From the NCBI GenBank assembly GCA_903937325.1, contig CAIZYV010000065.1, positions 1-43,243 of the forward strand: a DNA stretch of 43,243 bases. The letters run 5' to 3'. Positions 22,526 to 31,438 of the stretch are shown here, in pieces (within the stretch, counting starts at the first letter, position 1; each line of letters starts with the position of its first letter). Both the position numbers and the translations under genes were made by a program. The stretch is from Candidatus Falkowiibacteriota bacterium. GTDB lineage: Bacteria; Patescibacteriota; Patescibacteriia; Patescibacteriales; UBA12465. The notes beneath the pieces were generated by a model that had not been told where the DNA came from, did no database searches, and worked only from the letters and a program-made list of their open reading frames with translations.

Positions 22526-22554
22526 AAACGCCGCCACAAAAAGTGACGGCGTTT
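22526..22554. terminator. Hairpin between convergent glycan operons
   Basis: AACGCCG-C-CAC pairs with GTG-A-CGGCGTT around a 5-base loop (10 bp with one mismatch). The plus strand has TTTA and the minus strand TTTATTGTTT after the stem, so the T runs are weak. The position, between the convergent stops at 22517 and 22576, supports a shared terminator. Confidence 0.65.
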
Positions 22555-22575
22555 AAAAAACTAAACAAATATTGA

Positions 22576-23598
22576 TTAAGACTGAAAACCGCGCAGACGC
22601 TTCTGGGCTTGTAAAGAAAAAATTGTTTTCTTTAAACCATTTTCTAGCGTCACAACCGGCATCCAATTCAAAGATTCTTTAGCTAAAGAAATATTAGGCA
22701 AAACCAACTCACTAATAAAAAGACGGCTGTCAGCATAAATTATTTTCGATTCAGAATTTGTTTCTCGAATAATCATCATCGCTAAATCGGTGAAATTAAC
22801 ATCAACATCGGAACCGATATTTATCGGCCCAGCCTGTTTTGAATCCATAAATTTCAGCGCTGCATCAATAACATCTTCAATATAACAGAAAGAAGAAGAA
22901 AAACGATCATCGCCAAAAATACACAAATCTTTGCCGTCTAAAGCATTATTAATAAAATCAGGAATCATTTGATCATCATTAAGTTCCATCCGCGGACCAT
23001 AAACCCGAAAAAGTCTAATTATTTTAGTATCTAACTGAAAAATATCGCGATAGTTACTAATTAAAGTCTCGGCAAAGCGCTTGCCCTCATCATAAGAGCT
23101 GCGCGCCGATAAATGATCAAAAGAACCAAGTTCATTTTCATCAACTTTGCGATCAAAATCCTCAACAGAACGGGGACCGTAAACAACCGAAGAAGAAAAG
23201 TGCAGGAATTTCGCTTTTGTTGCTACCGCAAGATTTAATAAATTAACTAAGCCCACAGAATTAACTGCTAAAGTTGCCAGGCGATTATCTAAAAAATAAC
23301 GCGGTGACATCGGGCAAGCTAAATTATATATTTCCTGCAAGCCCTGAAATTCCAGCTTAAATTTTTTCAATTCCGGTAAATTAAGCCAATCGATTGTTTT
23401 TGTTATATCCTGATTAATAAAAACAAAATCGGAATTAGAAAGAAGATGGTCAATATTGCCCTCACTGCCGGTAGAAAAATTATCGACACAAATTACCTTG
23501 CAGGTCTTAAGCAATTCATCGCACAAATGCGAGCCGATAAAACCGGCGCCACCGGCGACCAACACATTTTTCTTGTCAAAAATTACTTGTTTAGACAT
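22576..23598 (-). CDS. SDR-family UDP-glucuronate decarboxylase-like enzyme
   Basis: 340 residues from the ATG at 23598 (MSKQVIFDKKNVLVAGG). A start at 23685 would lie inside the upstream protease gene. It has the extended SDR fold: NAD loop GGAGFIG (16-22), the catalytic serine near 136, and YxxxK as Y169/K173 in RSSYDEGKRFAE. NLACPMSPRYF (92-102) matches the HLACPASP hallmark of UDP-xylose synthases, as does SFCYIEDVIDA. Likely reaction: UDP-glucuronate to UDP-xylose. UDP-glucuronate epimerase is the main alternative. The gene follows the protease by 4 bases. Confidence 0.82.
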   Translation of the reverse strand: MSKQVIFDKKNVLVAGGAGFIGSHLCDELLKTCKVICVDNFSTGSEGNIDHLLSNSDFVFINQDITKTIDWLNLPELKKFKLEFQGLQEIYNLACPMSPRYFLDNRLATLAVNSVGLVNLLNLAVATKAKFLHFSSSVVYGPRSVEDFDRKVDENELGSFDHLSARSSYDEGKRFAETLISNYRDIFQLDTKIIRLFRVYGPRMELNDDQMIPDFINNALDGKDLCIFGDDRFSSSFCYIEDVIDAALKFMDSKQAGPINIGSDVDVNFTDLAMMIIRETNSESKIIYADSRLFISELVLPNISLAKESLNWMPVVTLENGLKKTIFSLQAQKRLRGFQS

Positions 23599-23602
23599 AT
23601 TA

Positions 23603-25630
23603 TTAATTAATAAAGTCGAAAATGCCGACATTGACACCGCCGGTAAAATCAACAGCAAAAGCATAAAAAGATTCTTTGAGCTCACCTAGGCCACTAAAAA
23701 CGCGGACATGAGGAGTGGCCCCAGGACGAGTACCCACCACGATATCCGCCCGACCATCGTTATCTAAATCACCAGCGGCCACATTAACGCCTCCTTGCCA
23801 ATTACGGCCATAGACCAAAAAAGATTTTTTTAATACGGCTTTATTGGAAAATATTTTTAAAAGTGGTTCTCTGCCCGGGCCAGGAGCAACAATAATTTCC
23901 GCCTTATTACGATCCGCTCGACCATCAAGATTTGCTACTGCTACTTGAACGCCTCCACGAAAACTTTTTTCAAAAGCTAAAAATTGACCCTGTAAATAGC
24001 CACGGCGATCAAAAATTTTAATATCGGAAGAGCCTCCCTGACCACGCCCGACAACAATTTCCGCCGCACCTTGGCCATCTATATTACCGGCGGCAACGTT
24101 AACTCCGCCACGAAAACTTTCTTCAAAAGCAAAAAATTGTCCTTTCAGGCGACCCTTATGATCAAAGATACGGACATGGGGACCACCGCCAGCACCAGCG
24201 CCAACAATAATTTCCGCCAAACCATCATCATTTACATCAGCCAGGGCTAAGCTAAAACCGCCTTTAAAACGGCGATCAAAAACTAAGAAACGGCCACGAT
24301 GCTTGCCATCCGGACCATAGATATCAACGAAAGGTTCTTGACCGGCAGAAGCAGCTATCACCAATTCACTTTCATTATTACCATCAACGTCACCGGAAGC
24401 AAAAACACCATTACTAAAAAGATTTAAAGAGCGGCGCTCTAAAATAATACCACTTTTATCACTGATTATTATCTCCGAACTACTAGCAGCCACTACTGGA
24501 CTAAAAACTAAACGGCCAAGGCGAGCATACAAACGCTCCTGAGCAGCGGACAAAGCACGATCAAGATTTATACGACCAGAACCCAATTGACTCAAATAGG
24601 TGGGATTAAGTCGGCTAATATTGTCAGTCGACTGCAACAAAACGGTCACAATTTCCGTTGGACTAAGTTGAGGATTAATTTCCGCTATTAAAGCCAAGGA
24701 ACCGCTGATAACTGGAGCAGCCATAGAAGTCCCTGACCAAAAGCCATCATAATATTTATCTCTTTCTTTAGGGTTGCCGCCGTAAGTTATGGTGCTAAAA
24801 AAACTAACCCCTGGAGCAGCAATATCGACACATTTAAAACCATAGCTGGAAAAATCAGCTTTTTGATCTAAAGCATCAGTAGCTGCCACACCAATTACCA
24901 TATTCTCTCCGTTCTTACCGTCATAACAAGCCGGATAAATCGGATTTTTATCAGTATTATAGCCTTCGCCATCAGACTGCTCATTACCAGCGGCAGCAAC
25001 AACAATCACTCCAGCGTCATAAGCGCGCTGGATGGCATCTTGTAGAGCTTGGCTGTAACTAAAACCGACAAAGCTTAAATTAATAATATCAGCGCCATTA
25101 TGAACGGCGTAATCAATAGCGCGAACCACAGCGCCAATACGCCCCTCACCGCGGTCATTTAAGGCTCGTAAAGACATGAGTTTCGCCCGCCAAGTTAAAC
25201 CGGTAATTCCCTGCCGATTATTGCCAGTAGCCGCAATAATGCCGGCAACCATCGTGCCGTGAGAAATACCAGATTCTGTCCAATTGTCATCAAACTTAGG
25301 TGAAGGGTCAGGAATATTTTGTACAAAATCCCAGCCGTTTATATCGTCAATAAAACCATTACGATCGTCATCAATTTTATTGCCAACCACTTCACGCTCA
25401 TTAATCCAGATATTATCTTTTAAATCAGGATGATTCGTTTGTACGCCAGCATCAACAACGGCAATAATAATATCAGGACTGCGATTAATTTTTTCCCAAG
25501 CCGCCGGCGCTTTAATACGAGCAAGATACCACTGCTGATTATAGTAATAATCATTAGGCAAAAAGCTGGCTCCGGCAACCGGAACCACAAGAAATAAAAA
25601 TGCAAAAAAAGATGCCACGAATCGTTTCAT
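23603..25630 (-). CDS. Secreted subtilisin-family protease with C-terminal FG-GAP repeats
   Basis: 675 residues. A signal peptide (about 1-20, FFAFLFLVVPVAGA) is followed by an S8 protease domain. The catalytic residues are D60 (AVVDAGVQTNHPDL), H124 (SHGTMVAG), oxyanion N216 (AAAGNE) and S302 (SGTSMAAP). No clear inhibitory propeptide lies between signal and catalytic domain. From about 385 to the end are five repeats of about 56 residues of the type GGVNVAAGDLDNDGRADIVVG, each with a DxDxDG-like calcium loop. These form an FG-GAP/VCBS beta-propeller of the kind used for adhesion. No membrane anchor is seen at the C-terminus. It is probably exported and active on the outside of the cell. Confidence 0.93.
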   Translation of the reverse strand: MKRFVASFFAFLFLVVPVAGASFLPNDYYYNQQWYLARIKAPAAWEKINRSPDIIIAVVDAGVQTNHPDLKDNIWINEREVVGNKIDDDRNGFIDDINGWDFVQNIPDPSPKFDDNWTESGISHGTMVAGIIAATGNNRQGITGLTWRAKLMSLRALNDRGEGRIGAVVRAIDYAVHNGADIINLSFVGFSYSQALQDAIQRAYDAGVIVVAAAGNEQSDGEGYNTDKNPIYPACYDGKNGENMVIGVAATDALDQKADFSSYGFKCVDIAAPGVSFFSTITYGGNPKERDKYYDGFWSGTSMAAPVISGSLALIAEINPQLSPTEIVTVLLQSTDNISRLNPTYLSQLGSGRINLDRALSAAQERLYARLGRLVFSPVVAASSSEIIISDKSGIILERRSLNLFSNGVFASGDVDGNNESELVIAASAGQEPFVDIYGPDGKHRGRFLVFDRRFKGGFSLALADVNDDGLAEIIVGAGAGGGPHVRIFDHKGRLKGQFFAFEESFRGGVNVAAGNIDGQGAAEIVVGRGQGGSSDIKIFDRRGYLQGQFLAFEKSFRGGVQVAVANLDGRADRNKAEIIVAPGPGREPLLKIFSNKAVLKKSFLVYGRNWQGGVNVAAGDLDNDGRADIVVGTRPGATPHVRVFSGLGELKESFYAFAVDFTGGVNVGIFDFIN

Positions 25631-25639
25631 AACATCTCC

Positions 25640-25667
25640 ATCATAACATATTTGCCTATTTATTCAA
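25640..25667 (-). promoter_or_regulatory. Promoter of the subtilase gene
   Basis: TTGAAT (25662-25667), a 16-base spacer and TATGAT (25640-25645) on the minus strand. The -10 ends 9 bases before the ATG, leaving almost no leader. A GGAG in this gap would be only partly within the mRNA. Confidence 0.45.
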
Positions 25668-25726
25668 AGATTTTTTCCGACCTTATAATATATTTATCTC
25701 TCTTATAATAACAGGTATTTATCGTC

Positions 25727-26938
25727 TTATTTTTCCTCCAAAATCGATAATGTCTCTCGGGCCGACTGTTCCCAACTAAAATGAGACACTTGCTGCAAAC
25801 CTTGAGCTGATAGAGATTTAGACAAAGATTCATCTTTATAAATCCTTGTCATAGCACTAGCAATCGCCTGCTTATCGCGAGGGTTAAAATAAAGGGCGGC
25901 TTCACCGGCTATCTCTCTTAAAACTGGTAAGTCGGATAAAAGCGCTGGGACTCCGCAGGCCATGGCTTGCAAAGCCGGAATACCAAAGCCCTCATGCAAA
26001 GTAGGAAAAACAAAAGCCCGGGCAGAACTGAAGATGGCCGGTAAATCTTCTTCCACCACCCAACCAGGCATCATAACTGATCGCCCAAGATCATATTCTT
26101 CAATAATATATTTGACTTCATCATAACCAAAACCGGCGTTACCAATCATCACTAATTTAACGTCGCTCGAAGGATTAACTTCTTTAAAAATGGCAAAAGC
26201 TTCGACTAAAGCCGCGGTATTTTTCTTCTTTTCTAAGCGGCCAACATAAAGAAAAAAAGGCTCATCGAGGCTATATTTTTCTAAAATTTTCCGACGTTGA
26301 GGATTGTCTGACCAAGGCTGATACAAATCACGGGGATAACCGTTATGCACCATTCTAATTTTATCAGCATATTTATCCGTATAAATATCAATTATTTCTT
26401 GTTTAGTAAAAGAGGAAACAGCGATAATTCGAAATGCATGCCGTAAAGCATAAGCAGTCGACCAGATTAAATAATCAAGAGAATTAGAGTTAAAACGACC
26501 GCAAGTAAACAGACGGATGATAAAATTAAAAAAACGCTTGAGCCATTCAGTCTCCAGGCGAACACCTTTCTTCTGGTATAAATCGCTTTCACGCGCAAAA
26601 GCGATATCATGAATAGTGTTGACCGTCCGACGCGGATGAATTAAAGGTAAGGAATGAGCAGGAACAAAAAGAACATCAGGAGCATGCATTAGCATTTCCC
26701 AAGATAAACGCCCTAAAGTCCAAAAATAAGGCCATGGCCAACGTAAAATTTGTAAACGAAAATTTGGATAAGCTTTTAAAGCAGCGGCTAAATCATTAGC
26801 CGGCGCCTTATCCAAATATAAAATATATTGATTGTTCCGATCAATGGCGGCCAAGTTTAAAATGATATAAAAAGAATACCATTCCGTCCCGGTGCGCAAA
26901 GAACGATTGGCGCGCGACGCGTCAATGCCAATAATCAT
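25727..26938 (-). CDS. Family 4 glycosyltransferase
   Basis: 403 residues beginning MIIGIDASRANRSLRTGTEW, an N-terminus common in mannosyltransferase-like GT4 enzymes. The C-terminal donor domain shows FFLYVGRLEKKKNTAALVEA, then HEGFGIPALQAMACGVPALL. The second glutamate of the EX7E pair is replaced by glutamine. The sequence is otherwise complete and well conserved, so activity is likely. It follows mreB2 by 13 bases and is separated from the protease by 96 bases. Confidence 0.9.
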   Translation of the reverse strand: MIIGIDASRANRSLRTGTEWYSFYIILNLAAIDRNNQYILYLDKAPANDLAAALKAYPNFRLQILRWPWPYFWTLGRLSWEMLMHAPDVLFVPAHSLPLIHPRRTVNTIHDIAFARESDLYQKKGVRLETEWLKRFFNFIIRLFTCGRFNSNSLDYLIWSTAYALRHAFRIIAVSSFTKQEIIDIYTDKYADKIRMVHNGYPRDLYQPWSDNPQRRKILEKYSLDEPFFLYVGRLEKKKNTAALVEAFAIFKEVNPSSDVKLVMIGNAGFGYDEVKYIIEEYDLGRSVMMPGWVVEEDLPAIFSSARAFVFPTLHEGFGIPALQAMACGVPALLSDLPVLREIAGEAALYFNPRDKQAIASAMTRIYKDESLSKSLSAQGLQQVSHFSWEQSARETLSILEEK

Positions 26939-26951
26939 AAGATGAAAAAAT

Positions 26952-27959
26952 CTATTTAGTCGCTAAAATACTCCGCTTATAGGAATCAAGATTGTCTAAG
27001 GCAATACCTGTGCCTTTCACTACACAAAGCAAGGCGTCGTCGGCAACATAGGCAGGCACGCCGGTAGCACGGGAAACAAGCTGATCCATATTGCGCAGTA
27101 AGGAACTCCCACCAGAAAGAATAATACCTTTATCCATAATATCAGCCGATAATTCTGGAGGTGTTTTTTGTAGAACTCTCTTAGCGGCAGAGATAATCGC
27201 TTCTAGCTCAGTCTGAATCGCTTCGGTAACATCATCACTGGAAACAGTAATACTACGAGGCAAGCCAGTCACAATATCTCGCCCGCGTATTTCCATATAT
27301 AATTTATCTTCTATATATAAAGCGGAACCAATATTAATTTTTATTTCTTCAGCTGTTCGCTCACCGATAGCCAGATTATATTTCTTGCGGACATGTTCTA
27401 AAATAGCGGCGTCAAATTTATTACCACCGACACGAACAGAAGTCGAAGCGACAATACCACCTAAAGAAATTACGGCCATTTCAGCTGTTCCGCCACCAAT
27501 ATCAATAATCATATGACCAGTAGCGGAACCAATAGGAATATCGGCACCAATAGCGGCAGCAATCGGTTCTTTAATAATATAAGCAGCTTTAGCACCAGCA
27601 GCAATCGTTGCTTCGATAACGGCACGGCGCTCAGTCGAAGAGATGCCGGCCGGCACTGCTACCATAACTTCCGGACGAAATAAGCGAATGCCACCTAAAG
27701 TTTTATTGATAAAATAACGAATCATTGCTTCAGTAGTTCGATAATCAGCAATCACTCCGTCTTTCAAAGGACGGGCAGCAACAATAGTATCAGGCGTGCG
27801 GCCGAGCATATCTTTGGCCTCATTACCGACAGCTAAAATTTTATTATCTTCTAAAGAAACGGCAACAACGGAAGGCTCATTAATAACAATACCCCGGCGC
27901 GGCAAATGCACCAAGGTATAAGTTGTCCCGAGATCGATGCCGATACGTTTTATAAACAT
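26952..27959 (-). CDS. MreB-family actin-like protein, second copy
   Basis: 335 residues of the actin/HSP70 fold. Phosphate-1 loop: IGIDLGTTYTLVHL. The GIVINEPSVVAV segment follows. Phosphate-2 loop: IIDIGGGTAEMAVISLGG. Adenosine site: GIILSGGSSLLRNMD. It is clearly paralogous to the MreB at 32801-33847 but shows many substitutions. It has no mreC or mreD next to it and is paired with a GT4 enzyme. It could be an Mbl/MreBH-like filament with a separate role in cell shape or envelope synthesis. It has its own strong promoter. Confidence 0.9.
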   Translation of the reverse strand: MFIKRIGIDLGTTYTLVHLPRRGIVINEPSVVAVSLEDNKILAVGNEAKDMLGRTPDTIVAARPLKDGVIADYRTTEAMIRYFINKTLGGIRLFRPEVMVAVPAGISSTERRAVIEATIAAGAKAAYIIKEPIAAAIGADIPIGSATGHMIIDIGGGTAEMAVISLGGIVASTSVRVGGNKFDAAILEHVRKKYNLAIGERTAEEIKINIGSALYIEDKLYMEIRGRDIVTGLPRSITVSSDDVTEAIQTELEAIISAAKRVLQKTPPELSADIMDKGIILSGGSSLLRNMDQLVSRATGVPAYVADDALLCVVKGTGIALDNLDSYKRSILATK

Positions 27960-28018
27960 AAATTAAACAAAAATCAAACAAAAAATTTAAAAAGCGATCT
28001 TATTTTCAATGATTCTTT

Positions 28019-28047
28019 ATATTATCCCAAATAAGCCTAAGTGTCAA
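28019..28047 (-). promoter_or_regulatory. Promoter of the second mreB gene
   Basis: TTGACA (28042-28047), a 17-base spacer and TAATAT (28019-28024) on the minus strand, with a predicted leader of about 53 bases. It lies in the spacer after the response regulator gene, next to an imperfect stem (GCCGCTAA with TTAGCC) that may act as a weak terminator for that gene. Confidence 0.65.
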
Positions 28048-28078
28048 AACAGTCGGCTAAAATTAGCGGCATTTTTCC

Positions 28079-28507
28079 CTATTCTTCGTAAGTATCAGCC
28101 GCATCTTCTTCTTCCTCTTTAGCTTGATTGCCAATAATTTTCTTTACCTTTTCAGCAAACTCATAAGTATCAAATTCTTCCTTAATAAAATAATAATCGG
28201 CCCCCATTTCTAAACTCCTTTTTTTACTATCTTCATCACTTAAATCAGTAAAAATAAAAATTGGTAAATCACCTAACTCATCATCTTCCCTTACCCGTTT
28301 AACTACCTCAAAACCATCTAATTTTGGTAATATTAAATCCAAAATCAAATAATCAGGAGCAAAATCACGTACTTTGTCCAAGAGCTCTTCAATTTCATCC
28401 TCACCCTCATTTACTTCTACTACAAATTCATCAGCACTAAGCTGCGCCTCTAGACCATAGAGAATATTGACATCATCTTCGAGAATAAAAATTTTTTTGC
28501 TTGACAT
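28079..28507 (-). CDS. Stand-alone response-regulator receiver domain protein
   Basis: 142 residues: one receiver domain without an output domain. The acidic pocket is in FILEDDVN (E10, D11, D12), the phosphoacceptor is D57 in LILDLILPKLDG, the switch threonine is T87 and the conserved lysine is K109 in YFIKEEF. A strongly acidic tail (KEEEEDAADTYEE) ends the protein. No histidine kinase is encoded in the window. It lies downstream of rmlB with a palindromic spacer. Confidence 0.9.
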   Translation of the reverse strand: MSSKKIFILEDDVNILYGLEAQLSADEFVVEVNEGEDEIEELLDKVRDFAPDYLILDLILPKLDGFEVVKRVREDDELGDLPIFIFTDLSDEDSKKRSLEMGADYYFIKEEFDTYEFAEKVKKIIGNQAKEEEEDAADTYEE

Positions 28508-28525
28508 ATGTTTGACGATCTGAGG

Positions 28526-28545
28526 CTGTCATGAAAAAATGACAG
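28526..28545. other. Perfect 7-bp inverted repeat upstream of the receiver gene
   Basis: CTGTCAT (28526-28532) and ATGACAG (28539-28545) flank GAAAAA. It lies 19 bases upstream of the receiver start and 25 bases past the rmlB stop. There is no T run after the stem on either strand. It could be an operator or an RNA hairpin. Confidence 0.45.
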
Positions 28546-28569
28546 ATACAAAAATAAATCTATCTAATT

Positions 28570-29544
28570 TTATGAATTAATTTTCTTTAAAGGGCGCCAC
28601 CAGCTTTCATTTTGCCGGTACCAGTCTACTGTATCCGCCAAACCTTGTTCGAAAGAAATTTGTGGCGACCAGCCCAATTCCTTAGAAGCTTTGCTAAAAT
28701 CAATGGCATAACGCAAATCATGGCCAGGACGATCACCAACATGTTCAATAAAACTTTCATCTCTACCTGTTAAATTCAGTATTTGTTTAGTAATTACCAA
28801 ATTACTGCGTTCACTATCGCCACCTAAACAATAAGTTTCACCTATCCGTCCTTTACGTAGAATCAAATCAACACCACGATTATGATCATTAACATGAATC
28901 CAGTCACGGATGTTACCGCCCTGACCATACACCGGAACCTTGCGGCCGTCAATCAAATTAGTAATAAACAAAGGAATCAACTTTTCCGGATATTGATAAG
29001 GGCCGTAATTATTAGAACAATTAGAAATCGTCACCGGTAAGCGATGAGTATGATAATAAGCGCGGACTAAATGATCGGCGGCAGCTTTAGAAGCACTATA
29101 AGGAGATCGCGGATCATAGGCGGTGCTTTCCTGAAAACGAGGACTATCAAAAGATAAAGAACCAAAAACTTCATCGGTAGAAATATGATGAAAACGAATG
29201 CCACCATGCTTCTTAGCGGCCTCAAGTAAAACGCGCGTGCCCTCAATATTAGTTCGGACAAAAGCGGCGCTGTTTAAAATAGAACGGTCAACATGACTTT
29301 CGGCCGCAAAATGAACGATAGCATCCACACCAACCATCAAACTATCAACTAACTCGATATCAGCAATATCACCGTGCACAAAGCGATAATTCGGCTTATC
29401 CGCGATAGTTTTTAAATTTTCCAAATTACCAGCGTAAGTTAAGGCATCCAGATTAATGATATCATCATCAGGATAAGTATTAAGCCAGTAATGAATAAAA
29501 TTAGCGCCGATAAAGCCGGCGCCACCGGTAACTAATAATTTCAT
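28570..29544 (-). CDS. rmlB: dTDP-glucose 4,6-dehydratase
   Basis: 324 residues, extended SDR. NAD loop TGGAGFIG (6-13). The dehydratase triad T123-D124-E125 is in HHISTDEVFG, and the YxxxK pair is Y149/K153 in SPYSASKAAADH. NNYGPYQYPEKLIPLFI is diagnostic of RmlB. It converts dTDP-glucose to dTDP-4-keto-6-deoxyglucose, the second step toward dTDP-rhamnose and related sugars. An RmlC-like cupin lies two genes upstream; rmlA and rmlD are not in the window. Confidence 0.95.
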   Translation of the reverse strand: MKLLVTGGAGFIGANFIHYWLNTYPDDDIINLDALTYAGNLENLKTIADKPNYRFVHGDIADIELVDSLMVGVDAIVHFAAESHVDRSILNSAAFVRTNIEGTRVLLEAAKKHGGIRFHHISTDEVFGSLSFDSPRFQESTAYDPRSPYSASKAAADHLVRAYYHTHRLPVTISNCSNNYGPYQYPEKLIPLFITNLIDGRKVPVYGQGGNIRDWIHVNDHNRGVDLILRKGRIGETYCLGGDSERSNLVITKQILNLTGRDESFIEHVGDRPGHDLRYAIDFSKASKELGWSPQISFEQGLADTVDWYRQNESWWRPLKKINS

Positions 29545-29547
29545 AAA

Positions 29548-29943
29548 TTATGATTTTAAACGGGCACTAATTTCTTCGGCTTCACCAGAATTATAAGGAG
29601 CCGAGGGCCAAAGATTAAGATTATCACCAGACTGACGAGGAATGACATGAAAGTGAAGATGAGGGACGGTTTGCCCAGACACAGAATCATTATTTTCTGT
29701 AACATTATAACCGCCATAACCAAGTTTATCTTTCAATAAGAGACCCATTTTTTTAACAACAATAATCAGGGCGCTGAGATCTTCTTCGGAAACTTCCTCA
29801 ATATTAAGTACGTGCTTCTTAGGCAAAACGAGCATATGACCAGGAAAAACAGGGCTAATATCTAACATAGCGAGAACCTTTTCATCCTCATATATTTTAT
29901 AACTTGAAATATCGCCGGCTATGATTTGACAAAAAATACACAT
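29548..29943 (-). CDS. HIT-family nucleotide hydrolase
   Basis: 131 residues. The histidine triad HLHFHV (H95, H97, H99) and the N-terminal CIFCQIIAG (C2, C5) identify an Hint/HinT-type protein that hydrolyses purine nucleoside phosphoramidates. KVLAMLDISPVFPGHMLVLPKKH is the usual second block. It lies 3 bases upstream of rmlB in a sugar-nucleotide cluster, but its substrate there is unknown. Confidence 0.93.
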   Translation of the reverse strand: MCIFCQIIAGDISSYKIYEDEKVLAMLDISPVFPGHMLVLPKKHVLNIEEVSEEDLSALIIVVKKMGLLLKDKLGYGGYNVTENNDSVSGQTVPHLHFHVIPRQSGDNLNLWPSAPYNSGEAEEISARLKS

Positions 29944-29967
29944 AAATTAAAAAATTAACGACAGTAT

Positions 29968-30417
29968 TTATATTTTATACGGGCTATTTGGATCTATTTC
30001 CCAGCGAATTTCATCTATCTCTTCCTTTTTCAAAATACCTTTATACAACTTATCCGGAAAATTAATGGACAGAGCCGACGTTTCAGAAATACATTGATAA
30101 CCGTGCACAACGCCCGGAGGCACAAGCACTGAACAAGGATTATCCTCCCCTACTTCAATTTCCATCTTCTCGCCGAAAGTCTTAGATTCAGCCCGACGAT
30201 CCCAAAGGTGTAAGCGAAAACGACCGGGACCAATAAAAATAAAATAATCGCTCTGATAGACATGCTCATGCGGGCCACGAATAACGCCGGGCAAAGTTAA
30301 GCTGACATAAGACATTGCCGGAGCCGAATCAAGTTCATCGCGCCGATAAATTTCCGTTAACCAACCGCGCTCATCCTCATATTTCTTGAGTTCCCTAACA
30401 ATAACGCCGCTTATCAT
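29968..30417 (-). CDS. RmlC-like sugar epimerase, cupin fold
   Basis: 149 residues, shorter than the usual 180-residue RmlC. VRELKKYEDERGWLTEIYR is the typical N-terminal strand-and-loop. LPGVIRGPHEHVYQSDYF carries the cupin histidines, and VLVPPGVVHGYQCIS the second cupin motif. Likely dTDP-4-keto-6-deoxyglucose 3,5-epimerase or a related WxcM/FdtA-type isomerase, working on the RmlB product. The short length makes the exact reaction uncertain. Confidence 0.8.
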   Translation of the reverse strand: MISGVIVRELKKYEDERGWLTEIYRRDELDSAPAMSYVSLTLPGVIRGPHEHVYQSDYFIFIGPGRFRLHLWDRRAESKTFGEKMEIEVGEDNPCSVLVPPGVVHGYQCISETSALSINFPDKLYKGILKKEEIDEIRWEIDPNSPYKI

Positions 30418-30423
30418 AAATAT

Positions 30424-31407
30424 TTATTTTATTTTTCTTAAATCTAAGAGTCCGCTCTGCGCGCCGAAATGAGCAATTTTCGAAGCAGCGTTCCTCGCTC
30501 CCAAGTATAATGACTTTTTTATATCACCCCGGCTAAGTATCATGCCAATCAAGAAAGAAGAATTAAAAACATCACCAACGCCAGTGACATCTACGCGCTT
30601 TTTTTCTTTAATTATGTCTTGATGGTAAAAATTACGACCGTCATAAACATCAGCTCCTTCTTGTCCACTGGTGATTAAAACAATATTAGGACCAGCCGCT
30701 TTTAAAATAGGCAAAATATTTTTTACATCTTTAAAAAAATCCAAACCTTTACGACGATAAGAAGCCGAACTTAAAACCAATTCAAGTGCTTCATCCTTAT
30801 TAACGCATAAAATTTCGGTACGCTTCAAGAAGGGAGATAATTTTTTTAAACCAAGCTTATATTGACTTGCCCCCGGGTTCCAAACAATTTTTGGTTTTTT
30901 TGCAGAAAAAATCTGCTTAGCCGTCTTTTGCCAATTACCAGATAAAGAGGCTAAATAAATATATTCCGTCTGTTCTAATAAAGCTTTTTCCTTAAGACTG
31001 ATGGCCAAATTTTCGTTGGCTAAACGATTACTAAAAATAATACGCTCGCCTTCATCTGACACCAGAATAAAAGATAAACCGGTGAACGCTGATGGACTAA
31101 TAGACATCAGAGAAGTCGCCACACCTCGGCCTTTTAAATTAGCTAAAACCGCTCGGCCGCTTTCATCTCCTCCGATATTAGCCAAACAAGCCACCTTAAA
31201 ACCTGAATTGGCAAAATTTACAGCTGCATTAGCGGCGCCACCACCGAAAAGGTGATGGAAACTATTAACTTTAATCTTCGCTCCGTATTCAAAAGCTAAT
31301 AATTTCTGACGCAAAAGATCGCGATGATTATCGATCATAATGCCATCAGAAGTTAAAAAAACAATATCGCGAGTCGCCCCGCCGATACTAATAAAATTAT
31401 ATTTCAT
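30424..31407 (-). CDS. PfkB-family sugar kinase
   Basis: 327 residues of the ribokinase fold. HHLFGGGAANAAVNFAN (51-67) is the substrate-binding signature, NIGGDESGRAVL follows, and DVTGVGDVFNSSFLIG (273-288) is the PfkB signature with catalytic D279. The first position of the usual DTxGAGD is kept. It phosphorylates a sugar or nucleoside. The neighbouring rml genes suggest a role in supplying sugar phosphates, but the substrate is unknown. It lies 6 bases upstream of the cupin gene and 31 bases after mreD. Confidence 0.9.
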   Translation of the reverse strand: MKYNFISIGGATRDIVFLTSDGIMIDNHRDLLRQKLLAFEYGAKIKVNSFHHLFGGGAANAAVNFANSGFKVACLANIGGDESGRAVLANLKGRGVATSLMSISPSAFTGLSFILVSDEGERIIFSNRLANENLAISLKEKALLEQTEYIYLASLSGNWQKTAKQIFSAKKPKIVWNPGASQYKLGLKKLSPFLKRTEILCVNKDEALELVLSSASYRRKGLDFFKDVKNILPILKAAGPNIVLITSGQEGADVYDGRNFYHQDIIKEKKRVDVTGVGDVFNSSFLIGMILSRGDIKKSLYLGARNAASKIAHFGAQSGLLDLRKIK

Positions 31408-31438
31408 AAAATTAAAACTGCTAACATAATAACATAAA

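Noticed and set aside
23599..23685. N-terminal extension of the UDP-glucuronate decarboxylase-like gene resembling a signal peptide
   Set aside because: It is translated from the end of the protease gene in another frame; the true start at 23598 lies directly before the NAD-binding loop.
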